Source of the DNA: Artemia franciscana
Lineage: Eukaryota > Arthropoda > Branchiopoda > Anostraca > Artemiidae
Direction: 5' to 3'
Length of the DNA: 64,000 bases
NCBI RefSeq assembly: GCF_032884065.1
Contig: NW_027062660.1
Span: 372,001 to 436,000, forward strand
The position numbers and the translations under genes are program-made. Below the pieces are notes generated by a model, which did no database searches, was not told the DNA's origin, and saw only the letters and a list, made by a program, of their open reading frames with translations. Positions within the stretch are counted from its first letter, which is position 1. Each line of letters starts with the position of its first letter. Shown in pieces: positions 11,137 through 23,179 of the stretch.

Positions 11137-12513
11137 TTGCGAGGGGATATCTATTTAAAAGCTGTTTTGGGGATTATATCCTTTGGAAATGGATATTCCT
11201 CCCTCATTGAAATATTGGGAGTCGTAGATATCAAGAATATGTCACCTGGACTGTTTATGCTCATAGAGAGCAGACTGTGTAGTGCTTGGATGGATCAGCT
11301 TATAAGTATTTTAGAAGAAAATGGACAGGGATCATTGGAGTTATCCATCTATGAAGTTCGAGGCAAAAATAATTCTTACTGGACCAAAGTAATCTTCGAT
11401 GGAGGTTGGAATAGGCGAAGTAAAGGCCATGACTATATTGGAAGAGGATTCGTTTCTGTCATCATTGATGCATTTACCAAAAAATTACTGTTTGTTGGCA
11501 CGAAAAATAAGTGTTGTTACATATATTTTGCCTCCAAGAAATGTAAAAAGATTCCCGTGGACCACGTATGCGCTCTTAACTACATCGGGCCATCCAAGAA
11601 TATGGAAACCCAAATTATGCCTGAGGGATTCTGTGCAGGTGAAGAAATGCACAGTCTCCAACATTTAGAATATATTGAAGAGCGTGCTCTAGCGTTTTTT
11701 AAAAACCGAGACAATGTGTTCCCTACGGAGTGCACATCCAAATACAGGAATGTGCAAATCATGTAACAAAAAATGGTATAGCCTATCTTTATAGTTCAGT
11801 TAAATTAAATAGAGGCATCCATTCTAAATTTATCCATAACCAGGAGATCCAAAAACTTTCAAATCTCTTAGGGGCTCAATAGAAAAAAATGAGCTTTCAG
11901 GATCCACTGAAAATCTCAAGAGGCTTTTAAGAAGAGGGCCCGAGCACAACTTTGGCAATCACATAATTTTCGATACTGAGTGCTCCCAAAAACGTGAACT
12001 TCCCATTGATAGACCATTTGAAGACCACTACGAAACTCTTCCCAAAAAATACTAAGGGACATACACGTTAGAATTAAAAATGTTTGCCTTAAAGCAGAAC
12101 GTTTAAAACACAACGTGACCACAAATTAGGCTAAATTACATGTCTATTGCAGTGTAGTTGCTTGGTCGAAAGCAAATTCCAAATCAAAACTTTGATCCTA
12201 CCATGCCAGAATATGCGCCGCTAGCTTATTATATTCAGTGGGTCCAGATTGGTATGCAAAAAATTGAAAGAATATGTTTAGATTGAGCCCTTGCAAGATG
12301 ACAAAAACTAATGGAATCAGGACTTCAAGGAACCTTATCCGTTCTAATATTCATAGGAAAGCTTTATATCATCAGATGAGAGGTAGACAAATGGCAAAAA
12401 AAGAGAGAAGCAGCGTCTTGCTCAAATGGGATTTAGAGTACGGCCCAAATTGTAATAAGCCAGATATTACTCTTGAGGAGATGGATGTGGTAAAAAGGGC
12501 CTTATGCGGCTGA
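11137..12513 (+). pseudogene. Mutator-like transposase domain, broken
   Basis: The 209-codon frame at 11137-11766 has the features I associate with the eukaryotic 'Mutator-like transposase domain' family. In order they are: an N-terminal block with GNGYSSLIEILGVVDIKNMS, a catalytic-type block FDGGWNRRSKGHDYIGRGF (~residues 87-105), then a second-strand block with NKCCYIY, DHVCALNYIGPSKNMET and EGF. After the stop the homology resumes: ~11905-12050 (frame +2) with GPEHNFGNHI, and 12112-12513 (frame +1) with KHNVTTN, SYHARICAASLLYSVGPDW and a basic KKERSS tail. In-frame stops lie at 12127, 12193 and 12265, so it cannot be made as one protein. It would move DNA by cut-and-paste if intact. The reading direction and order run straight into the YqaJ domain downstream. 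Confidence 0.7.
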
Positions 12514-12517
12514 AAAA

Positions 12518-13250
12518 TTGAGCTTGGATAAGGCCGCACTGGATCAAGTTTACAAAGAGACAATAGGGCAAGCGACGAATGACAACTGGATCTGCGATAG
12601 AACCTTTCGAAAAACCAGTACCCAATTTCATTGTATAGTCAACCGAGAAGACAGCACCCGAACTGTACACATTGTCAGAGACATTCGGAATGATATAGGG
12701 TGTTTCCTATCAAAGGCCATGGTAAAGGGGACGTATCTAGAGCCTGTTGCCTTGGAAGCGTACGAAAAAAGCTTGGTATTCCAATTTTAAGAGGAAGCAG
12801 TATGGTTCTTATGATACACCCAGTCCATCAGTATCTCGGAACCTCTCTTGACGGTCGTTTACCTGATGGCACACCCATTGAGGTAAAAACTGTGCATAAT
12901 AATTCTAGTGGAAATACTATTAGAAACGCAGCTACTATAAAAGGATTAATCAAAAACTTTTTTTGTTTTCTTCTGCTGGTAGTCTTTCTTTAAAAAAGAG
13001 CCATAGATATTATTCCCAGATCCAGGGACAGCTTGAAATAGGTAACTGTAATGAATGCCTTTTAATTGCGTTTAACAACGAGAGTTATTGGGAAATGATT
13101 ATTGTTCTTAGATCAAGAGATTTTTGGTCAAGAATATTTCCAAGACTTGAGTGGTTTTAGAGCGACTGTCTTTTACCACAAATTATTGACTCTCTCCTTA
13201 TTAGAAATGTGCCTTTGCGCGAGCTTCTGACGTTGTTTTACGACAGGTTC
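12518..13250 (+). pseudogene. YqaJ-type (lambda-exonuclease fold) nuclease domain, broken
   Basis: Three successive frames together give a whole YqaJ-like core. Frame +2 (12518-12770) ends with SKAMVKGTYLEPVALEAYEK, the G-x(3)-E helix. Frame +1 (12765-12960) has YLGTSLDGRLPDGTPIEVK, the D and E-x-K metal-binding residues. Frame +3 (12963-13250) has HRYYSQIQGQLEIG (the Q-x-Q / L motif) and, after an amber stop at 13158-13160, LLPQIIDSLLIRNVPL. Two frameshifts (near 12770 and 12960) and one stop disable it. In the family these residues build a two-metal 5'-3' exonuclease; here it sits directly after the transposase domain, so the ancestral protein was most likely a transposase-exonuclease fusion. 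Downstream to 13824 I see only AT-rich sequence. Confidence 0.75.
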
Positions 13251-13824
13251 CAATGACACCTGTCGAAAGGGGTAGTAAGTCGTGTTTCAGAAGACGTTTC
13301 ATCAGAAAGTGCATAGTCAGTCAAACCCAGAAACCAGATTTACTTCAACTTCTGAATATGATGGATTTGAAATGATTAGTTGGTCTTCAGATGAATCTGG
13401 GTAAAAAGTTTGGATAAAAAATGTTTGGATAGGGAATGCTTTAAATTGTTTTGAATGCATTTCTAATGGACAATCAGGCTTTTCTCGTGTTATTATGTTT
13501 ATCCTGTGCAGTTTTATTCGTTTATGATTTCCTTGCTATTGTAGATCGACCGGAATCTTCTAATCAGCATTAGAATTTGAACATAGAATCAAATTCAATT
13601 AGAATTGTGCATATATTTTTTCGGTCCATTTTTTTGTAGTTGCGGTTTTGAACTCAGCAATAAATCTTAGAATGAGAAAAGTAAAAATAGTCTTAAATAT
13701 TTAACTTGTTTAATTGATTCTTACTTTTATTTTCTGTTTTCATATTGCAAATTTTATTTATGAAGTGTGCCAGCATTCATATTAGCTTTACCGATTAAGA
13801 ATAGAAATTATCTATTTATTAAAC

Positions 13825-15460
13825 AAAAAAAACAAGTTTTTTTAAATGACAGTAAGGAGTGACATTAAAACTTAAAACGAACAGAAATTACTCCGTATAT
13901 GAGAGGGGCTTTTCCTCTTCAACGCCCCGCTCTTTTGGCTAAAGTTTGACTCTTTCTCTTAACTCTACATTTTAAAACAGGTAAACACTTAAGCGTAAAG
14001 AGCGGGGCGTTGAGGAGGAAAAGTCCCTTTTATATACGGAGTAATTTCTTTTCGTTTTAAGTTTTAATGTCGCTCCTTACTTTCATTTCAAAAAAATTTG
14101 TTTTGTTCTGTTTAATTTCTGGACGTTTTTGAATTAATGCATGTTTTGATCTTGGCTCTCCGCACATAAATAATTAAAACGAAATTTGCATATTAATTTT
14201 TTTGGTTAAATGGATTTTTCACAGTTTTAATAGGAAAATTTTGAGAGAAAAGGAGCGAGGGAGGAGGCCTAGTTGCCCTCCCAGTTTTCGATTACTTAAA
14301 AAGGCAACTATTACTTTTAATTTTTTACGAACGTTTTCATAAGTAAAAAATATACGTAACTTACGAATTAACTTACGCAGCGAACTTCTATATTCGTATG
14401 TTTTTATTGCTTATATGAAGGGGCTCACCCCTCTTCGATACCTCGCTCTTTACACTAAAGCTTAAATTTTGTCCCAATTCCTTAAGAATGACCCCTTAAT
14501 CACAAAGGCCGTAGAATAAATAGTTGAAATTACAAAAAATATTTTAGCTTAAAGAGCGAGGTATTACATGGAGGTAAACCCCTCATATGCGTAATAATTT
14601 CTGTTCGTTTTCAATTTAATGATGCTTCTCACTTTCAATAGAAAAAACTTTTCATATTTATTTTTTCATTGTTTTCTTAAATAATACTAGAAAATCCTGC
14701 GCCCCCTCCATTGAAAGTATCTTCCCCCATGAGAATTTTCTCCATGGAAAAATCCTCCGACGTAACCCTCCCTCAACTTCCCCCCAACAAAAAAATCCTT
14801 CTGAAATCGTCTGTACACTTCCCAGTAACCATTACTATATGTAAACACAGGTCAGAGTTTGTAACTTGCAGCCCCTTCCACGGGAATTGTGGGGGAGTAA
14901 GTCTTCCCCAAAGACATAGTTAATAGGTTTTTCGACTATGGTGAATAAAATGACTGTCTCAGAATTTTGATCTGGTTACTTTGGGGGAAACATGAGCGTG
15001 GGAGGGGGCCTAGGTAGCCTCCAATTTTTTTGGTCACTTAAAAAGGGCACTACAACTTTTAATTTCCGTTAGAATGAGCCCTTCCGCAACATTCTAGGAC
15101 CACTGAGTCGATACGGTCACCCCTGGGAAAAAAACAACAAATAAACACGTATCCGTGATTTGTCTTCTGGCAAAAAAAATACGAAATTCCTCATTTTTGT
15201 AGATAGGGGCTTGAAACCTCTACAATAATGGTCTCTGATACGCTGAATCTGATGGTGTGATTTTCATAAAGATCTTTTGCCTTTTAGGGGGTGTTTCCCC
15301 CTATTTTCAAAAATGAGTCAAATTTTCTTAGGCTCGTAACTTTTGATGGGTAATACTAATCTTGATGAAACTTATATATTTAAAATCAGCATTAAAATGC
15401 TATTCTTTTGATGTAACTATTGGTATCGAAATTACAGTTCGTTACCTTGAACTGTTTGAT
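13825..15460 (+). repeat. FB foldback element, full copy
   Basis: Palindrome I occupies 13828-14105 (arms of ~115 bp, centre ~13960), palindrome II ~14405-14590. The GGTGCCC module is mutated to GGTAGCC here. The terminal hairpin (ACAGTTCGT-TACC-TTGAACTGT, 15434-15455) has two arm mismatches, and ~40 bp just before it are deleted relative to other copies. Non-coding. Confidence 0.85.
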
Positions 15461-15983
15461 TAGAATACAAGCAGGTCAATTTATTTCAGTTTTAATAAAA
15501 TAATATCTTTCTTTCCGTTAAGATTTGCATTTGCTTTATTGAGATTACCATAATTGAAGTTGAATTAAAAAAGGACAGTCTGTTCGACCCACGGACTTAG
15601 GGATGCAATTTTGAGACTAATCAGGAGCAAAATCCATCCTCCTTTAAGGCTCCCATAAACAACCCTCCCTCCCGATAAATATTGGTCTTCTGTTGTCTCA
15701 AGAAATGATTTATGGAAGTTTCAAGCTGAGTAAGAAGTTTCTACTTCTTACTTCTACTTCTTACTAAGAAGCTTCTACATGTATCTGTTTTTCAGAAACT
15801 AAACACAAACCTGCGATTAAAACTTGAACCAAGCGAATCAGAAGCTCTTCTTCACGTTTAACCCCATGTGTTTGTATAAACGAACGTAAGAGGTCAATAC
15901 AACAATAGCCCCTCTGTCAACTAAGAAATCTTTAACAAGGAAAAATTTAAATGCAGAAGGAATAAAAAGTTGGCACATACCAT
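15461..15983. other. Unassigned stretch between FB copy and hAT gene
   Basis: It holds a short local repeat of CTTCTACTTCTTA (15738-15770) and otherwise nothing recognised. If the hAT element still has a right terminal inverted repeat it should lie here; I could not identify one. Confidence 0.4.
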
Positions 15984-17860
15984 TCAAATTTTTAAGCTCC
16001 TATTGGCTTTGAGAAGCGCCAGACTTTTGAACCTGTGATCTGCCAAGGAGCTACGCCTTGGACAGAGAATCACTCCTCCATTCGAAAAAGGACGCTCCAC
16101 TGGCGCTGTTGTAGGTGGCATACAGTTGAACTTCTGAAAAACCAACTCTACCACAGAATAGCGTCCCAAAACTGACAGATCTTTTCTAGAGTCACTTAGA
16201 TAGCTTAAGACTTCAATTCTTGTTGTTTTCATTTCATTCAACTGAACGCTGGCTTCCTATTCGTCGGACATTTCAAAGAAATTCTTTGGAGATCTTAGTA
16301 ACTCAAACCCAATAATGTCTTTGCTGGCACTCTGTTTGCTTCCTAATGCCTTTGCCCCGTTCACAAGCATACTCACAACAGTCCCCTCGTCTTCATCTCT
16401 TACAAATTTATCCTTAAAATAGGGAACAGAACAGGTGGCCAGGTGGTACTCAGCATAAAGAGATGGAGGTCCACAGAGGAATGGAAACCTTTGCCTAAGT
16501 TCTTCTAACAGGGTCCTAAACTAGTACCTTTGTATACATGACAGATAGCTGAAGCTTTTGCAGCTTTCTTTGCAGTGACCGAACGGTAGGGAGAATTATC
16601 CTGAAGAAAGCTTTGTCTTCTCCCTGGAGCATGTCAGGGGCTATTGATATAGGTTCCACTACAGAAACATACTCGATAAGAAATTGTATCTAATTTTGCT
16701 TAAATATTGGTTTCTTTAGTACGTCACAAAATGTGGGCAGTTTTCGAGCTTGGTGGCATTCAAGAATTCTTTTCTGGTGCATCATATTCAAAGTTCCATC
16801 TTGTAACATTTGGCCAAATCAACTTTTTCTCAAACCTTCTATGACAAGATCGTTATTCTTTGAACTGTGGCTTAATGAATTTCACACTGACTAACACTTT
16901 GCCTTGACATTTAACACTGCTTTCCTGAAGTTAAGGTCCTTTTCTAAGGCGCAATTTGCATCAGTTGTTGCCAATAGGTTCAGCGTGTGGCTGCAACAGC
17001 GAAAATAATGTGGTAAATACATCTTCAGCTCGTACTCAGGCCCTTTACCTGTAAACTTATTAACATAGTCACTGTTGTCACTCATAGTTTCCGCTCCTGG
17101 TTTATTTTCAGAAGCTGAAGCGTGATTCACACTGCCCTTATCTTCAGATACAAGGGAAAAAGTTGTGGTAGCAGATTCACTTTTGTTGACTGTTGGTGAC
17201 ACTAAGCCAACAAGTCCATTATTATCAAATATTTTGTGCTGTCTTGGCTGTTTCGATATTATCTGGCTCTCCTTCCTGAACATCAATGTCAGCATCCGAT
17301 TCACCTTCTTCAATGTGTGGCTCAATGGCAAGCTTTGCATTCTGTTTGAATGCTTTCACAAAGTTTGATGCATTATACGTCACAATAGCTCTCACTTTTT
17401 CTAAATTGGTGTCCAAACCAATTGGTTCAGTTATTCTTCCAAACGTATGTGAACCTGTTAATTTTCTAACAACAAGAATCATTGGCAAAAATTATTGTTA
17501 CAAGTTAAGACAGGAGTAGTGACACCCATGAAACTCTGGTTGCTGCTAGACCAGATATTGCAAGTCATTGTGACGTAATCGGTTTTCTGCCAAATCTCAG
17601 TGATTCTTTTCTTTGTATCGAACACCAATTGGTCGGTCTTTTTTGCTAACGTCTCTCTAGACATTATTGGGCCAACATACGGATTGAGGCCAAAAATCAT
17701 GCTTCTGAAAGCTTCACTATTCACAGCGCTTAATGGCCGCATATCCGTCACAACATAGTCCAAGATCAGCTGGTTAGCTTGTTCTTTAGTGTATCTTAGC
17801 TTCTTTCCAAAGAATTCATCCTTTACAGTTGAGATAGGTTTTGTGATATCAGAGCTCGAT
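15984..17860 (-). pseudogene. hAT transposase (ZBED-like), decayed
   Basis: Read on the minus strand, family blocks appear in the right order through several frames. 17860-17479: DEFFGKKLRYTKEQ, LSAVNSEAFRSMIFGLNPYV, then MTCNIWSSSNQSFMGVT. 17488-17225: KLTGSHTFGRI and VTYNASNFVKAF, then an acidic insert. 17340-16891: LPHYFRCCSHTLNLLATTDA. ~16680-16560: FLIEYVSVVEPISIA and MLQGED. 16241-15984: the hATC dimerisation segment TTAPVERPFSNGGVILCPRR. This matches the RNase H-like core plus C-terminal dimerisation domain of ZBED/hAT proteins. Several stops and frameshifts separate the blocks. The two aspartates normally seen in T-x-D-I-W and V-T-D-N are N and Y here, so the copy is catalytically dead as well as broken. 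Confidence 0.8.
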
Positions 17861-17910
17861 ATTAGCCCTGATCTTGGGCATCTTTAGTCTAGCTTTCAAG
17901 CGGATCCGTC

Positions 17911-19549
17911 ACTGAAAGTAAGGAGCAACATTAAAACTTAAAACGAACAGGAATTACTCCGTATATGAAAGGGGCTTTTCCTCCTCAACGCCCCACTCTT
18001 TAAGTTAAAGTTTGACTCTTTCTCTTAACTCTACTTTTTAAAACAGTAAGATCCTTTAGCTTAAAGATCGGGGCATTGAGGAGGAAATTGCCCCTTTCAT
18101 ATACGGAGTAATTTCTGTTAGTTTTAAGTTTTAATATTGCTCTTTATTTTCATTTAAAAAAACTTGTTTTTTTTATTTAATTTCTGGACGTTTTTGAATT
18201 AATGCATGTTTTGATCTTGGCTCTCCGCACATAAATAATCAAAACAAAATTTGCATATTAATTAATTGCAATTAATCGGAAGCTTTTGAGAAAAAAAGGA
18301 GCAAGGGAGGAGGCCTAGTTGCTCTCCAATTTTTTAATTACTTAAAAAGGCAACTAGAGCTTTTAATTTTTTACAAGTGTTTTCATTAGTAAAATATATA
18401 CGTAACTCACGAATTAACTTACGTAACGAACTTCTATATTCGTATGTTTTTATTGTGTATATGAGGGGGTTCAACCCTCGTCGATACCTCGCTCTTTACA
18501 CTAAAGCTTAAATTTTGTCCCAATTCGTTAAGAATGAACTTTGAATCACAAAGGCCGTAGAATAAATAGTTGAAATTACTAAAAATACTTTAGCGTAAAG
18601 AGTGAGGTATAACGAGGAGGTAAACCCCTAATATACACAAAAAATTTGTTCTTTTTAAGTTTTAATGCTGCTCCTTACTTTCAGTAGAAAAACTTTTCAT
18701 AATTATTTTTTCATTGTTTTTTGAAATAATGCTAGAAAATCCTGTAAAGGGAAGAGAATTAAAGTTCTCTTCCCCCATGAGAAGTTTCTCCGCGAAAATA
18801 TCCTCCCATGAACCCCCCCTCCAAATCTCCCCCCTAAACCCAAAAAATCCCCCTGAAAGTGTCTGTACACTTCCCAGTTACCATTACTATATGTAAACAC
18901 TGGTCAAAGTTTGTAACTTGCAGCCCCTCCAATGGGAACTGCAGTGGAGTAAGTCGTCCCTAAGGACATAGTTATTGTTTTTCTACTATGGTGAATAAAA
19001 TGGCTATCTCAGAATTTTGATCCATTAACTTTTGGGAAAAAATGAGCGCGGGAGGGGGCCTAGGTGCCCTCCAATTTTTTGGGTCACTTGAAAAGGGCAC
19101 TAAAACTTTTAATTTCCGTTAGAATGAGCCCTTTCGTGACATTCTAGGACCACTCAGTCGAAACGATCAACCCTGGAGAAAAAAAAAAAAAAAAAACACG
19201 CATCCGTCATGTGTCTTGGCAAAAATGTGAAATTCCACATATTTGTAGATAGGAGCTTGAAACTTCTACAGTAAGGTTTTCTGATACGCTGAATCTGATG
19301 GTGTGATTTGTTAAGGTTGTATGACTTTTAGGGGGTGTTTCCCCCTATTTTCTAAAATGAGGCAAATTTTCTCCTGCTCGTAACTTTTGATGGGTAAAAT
19401 TAAACTTGATGAAACATATATAAATTTAAAATCAGCTTTAAAATGCAATTCTTTTGATGTAACTATTGGTATCAAAATTCCATGTTTTAGAGTTTCTGTT
19501 ACTATTGGGTTTGGTCACTCCTTAATACAGTTCGTTACCACGAACTGTC
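17911..19549 (+). repeat. FB foldback element, full copy
   Basis: It starts at ACTGAAAGTAAGGAGCAAC, has palindrome I at ~17912-18170 and palindrome II at ~18450-18640, and ends with hairpin ACAGTTCGT-TACC-ACGAACTGT (19527-19548). An A-rich run (~19170-19195) replaces the usual AAACAAACAAATAAAC. It is arranged tail-to-tail with the next copy, only ~75 bp apart. Confidence 0.85.
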
Positions 19550-19624
19550 TTATCCATAATAGTTTTCAGTCTTTCAAAGTTCACATTATCGGCTAGAACA
19601 ATTTATTTTTTCTTTTTTCAAGCT

Positions 19625-21010
19625 TATCAAACAGTTCGTGGTAACAAACTGTAGTAAGGAACGACCCGGCTCAATAGTAACCGAAACTCTAAAAAAGGGA
19701 ATTTTGATACCAATAGTTACATAAAAAAAAATACATTTTAATGCTGATTTTAAATATATAACCTTCATCAAGATTAGTCTCACTTATCAAAAGTTACGAA
19801 TCTGAGAAAATTTGCCTCATTTTAGAAAATAGGGGAAAAACACCACCTAAAAGTCATACAACCTTAACTAAAATCACACCATCACATTCAGCGTATCAGA
19901 GAATCTCATTGTACAAGTTTCAAGCTCCTATCTACAAAAATGTGGAATTTCGCATTTTTTGCCAGAAGACAAATCATGGATGCGTGTTTATTTGTTTTTT
20001 TTTTTCAGGGGTGATCGTATCGACCCAGTGGTCCTAGAAAGTCGAAGGAGGGCTCATTCTAACGGAAATTAAAAGTTCTAGTGCATTTTTTAAGTGACCA
20101 AAAAAATTGGAGGGCATCTAGGCCCCCTTCCACGCTCATTTTTTCCCCAAAGTCTTCGGATCAAAATTCTGATATAGCAATTTTATTTACCATAGTCGAA
20201 AAACCTAATAACTATGTCTTTGGGGGCTACTTACTACCCCGCAGTCCGCGTGGAAGGGGTTGCAAGTTACAAACTTTGACTTGTGTTATTAGTAACCATA
20301 TAGTAATGGTTTCTGGGAAGTGTACGGACGTTTTCAGGGGGATTTTTTTTGGTTTGGGAGGGAGAGTTGAGGTCGGAGGGGGGGGGGTTACGTGGATTGA
20401 TCTTTCCATGGAAAAACTTCTCATGGGGGAAGAGAATTTCAATGAAGGGGGCGCAGGATTTTTTTTTTTGCATTATTTAAAAAAACAATGAAAAAATAAA
20501 TATGAGAAGTTTTTTCTACTGAAAGTGAGGAGCAGCACTAAAACTTAAAACGAGCAGAAATTATTGCGCATATGAGGGATTTACCTCCTCGTAATACCTC
20601 GCTCCTTACGCTAAAGTATTTTTAGTAATTTCAACTATTTATTGTACGGCCTTTGTGATTCAAGGGTCATTCCTAAGGAATTGGGACAGAATTTAAGCTT
20701 TAGTGCAAAGACCGAGGTATCGACGAGGGGTGAACTCCCTCATATACGCAATAAAATATACGAATATAGAAGTTCGTTACGTAAGTTAATTCGTAAATTA
20801 CGTATATTTTTTACTAATGAAATGTTCGTAAAACAATTAAAAGTTCTACTTGCCTTTTTAAGTAATCAAAAAATCGGAGGGCAACTAGGCTTCCTCCCTC
20901 TCTCCTTTTTTCTCAAAATCTTTCGATTAAAACTATGAGAACGCTAAAACTTCTCAACACCTTGCTCTTTACGCTAAAGTTTGACTCTTTGTCAGAGTTC
21001 TACTTTTTAA
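19625..21010 (-). repeat. FB foldback element, inverted copy
   Basis: The minus-strand copy opens (on the plus strand) with ATCAAACAGTTCGTGGTAAC, the complement of the family terminus, and runs through palindrome II (~20560-20750) towards palindrome I. Near 20940 it jumps from the GGCAACT module into part of palindrome I, and is then interrupted by the TA microsatellite at 21033. The 136-codon plus-strand frame at 20081-20491 is antisense repeat sequence, not a gene. Confidence 0.85.
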
Positions 21011-21030
21011 AACAATAAAAAAACCTCATA

Positions 21031-21138
<108 letters not shown>

Positions 21139-21315
21139 TATTATTTGTTTGTTTGTACGTCTGTACCTCTTTTAATCTACTGTACTTCGTTATTTCTGTT
21201 CTCTGAAAAAATATACTGTGGTTTTTGTTTAAGCAATCAACAATTGAAAAAAATTAAAGTTTTTGTAGGGGGGGGGGGACTAGCTGAAACTCTACGTGTT
21301 TCTGGGGTGCGCAGA

Positions 21316-21510
21316 AACGTTCGTTATGTAAGTTAATTCGTAAGTTACGTATATTTATTACTAATAAAAACATTCGTAAAAAAAACAAAAGTTTTAGTTG
21401 CATTTTTAAGTAACCAAAAATGGGAGGGCAAGTAGGCCTTCTCCCCCACCTCTTTTTTATCAAAATTGTTTGATCAAAACTATTAGAAAGCCATTTAGCA
21501 AAAAAAAAAA
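21316..21510 (-). repeat. FB foldback element, inverted fragment
   Basis: TTCGTTATGTAAGTTAATTC, CGTAAGTTACGTATATTTAT and the module AGTTGCATTTTTAAGTAACC are FB family text in reverse orientation. It is the part that should precede palindrome I, so it looks like the far side of the copy split at 21010. Confidence 0.65.
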
Positions 21511-23179
21511 ACTTACATTGAAACTTAAAACGAACAGAACTTATTCCGTACCGTATATGAAACGGGTTGTCCCCTCCTCAACGCCTCGCTCTTTATGCTA
21601 AAGTTTGGCTCTTTGTCACAGCTCTACTTTTTGAAACAATTAAAACTTTAGGTTAAAGAGCAAGGCGTTGAGGAGGGGACAACTCCTTTCATATATGGAA
21701 CAATTTCTGTTCATTTTAAGTTTTAGTGTCGCTCCTTATTTGCAGTTAAAAAAGCTTATTTATTTTAATTTAGTTTCCGAGTGTTTTTGAATTAATGCAC
21801 ATTTCGATTTAGGCTCACCGCGAATGAATAATTTAAACAAAACTTGCATGTTATTTTTTTTTGCTAAATGGCTTTCTCATAGTTTCGATCGGACGATGTT
21901 GATAAAAGAGGTTAGGGAGGAGGCCTAGTTGCCCTCCCATTTTTGGCTACTTAAAAATGCAACTAGAACTTTTTATTTTTTTACGAATTCTTTTATTAGT
22001 AATAAATATACGTAACTTACCAATTAGCTTACGTAACGAACTTCTCTATTTGTATTTTTTTATGACGTATATGAGGGGTTCGCCCCCTAGTCAATTCCTT
22101 GCTCTTTATACTAAAGCTTGAATTTGGTCCCAATTCTCCAAGAATAACCCCTGAATCACAAGGGCCGTAGAATAAATAGTTGAAATTACTATAAGTACTT
22201 TAGCGTAAAGAGCAAGGTGTTCTGGAGGAGACGAACCCCCTAACATCTGTAATATTTTTTGTTCGTTTTAAGTTTTAATGCTGCTCTTTACTTCCAGTTA
22301 AAACAAACTTTTTTTGTTATTTTCTCATTTTTTTTTAATAATTCTAGAAAATCCTCTGCCCCCTTCATGGAAATTCTCTTCCCTCGTGATAAATTCCTCC
22401 ATGGAAAGATCCTCCCACGTAACCCCCTCCCCTGGCCCACCGCCACCCCATGGGAAAAGTCCCCTTTGAAAACGTCTATACACTTCCCAGTAACCATTAC
22501 TATATGTAAACAATGGTCAAAGTTTGTATCTTGCAGCCCCTCCCTCAGGGACTGTGGGAGATTAAGTCGTCCCCAAAGACATAGTTATTAGGTTTTTCGA
22601 CTATGATGAAAAAAATGGCAATCTCAAAATGTTGATCCTGTGAGCTTGGGAAAAAATGAACGTGGGAGGGGCCCTAGGTGCCCTCCAATTTTTTTGCCCA
22701 CTGAAAAAGGGCATTACAACTTTTGATTTCCGTTAGAATGAGCCCTTTCCTGAAATTCTAGGATCACTGGGTCGATACGATCCACCCTTGAAAAAAACAA
22801 AACAAAAAACAAACAAACAAAAAATAAACACGCATCCGTGATCTGTCTTCTGGTAAAAAATACAAAATTCTACATTTTTGTAGATACTAGCTTAAAATTT
22901 CTACCATAGGGTTCTCTGATATGCTGAATCTGATGGTGTAACTTTCGTTAAGATTCAACGATTTTTAGGGGGTGTTTTCCCCTATTTTCTAAAATAAGGC
23001 AAAGTTTCTCAGGCTCGTAACTTTTGATTGGTAAGACAAAAGTTGATGAAACTTGAATATTTAAAAAATTAGACTCTTTTGATGTAACTATTAGTTTCAA
23101 AATCCGTTTTTTAGAGTTTTGGTTACTATTGAGCTGGGTCGCTCCTCACTACAACATTTGTTATTACGAACTGTTTGAT
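21510..23179 (+). repeat. FB foldback element, full copy
   Basis: Palindrome I at ~21515-21760 (arms with GCGTTGAGGAGGGGACAAC or its complement), palindrome II at ~22065-22240, then the 3' half. The terminal hairpin is mutated (ACAACATTTGTTATTACGAACTGT, 23151-23174), so only the right arm is intact. Non-coding. Confidence 0.85.

Noticed and set aside
20081..20491. 136-codon plus-strand protein
   Set aside because: It is the antisense of an FB element; related frames in other FB copies are broken at different places.
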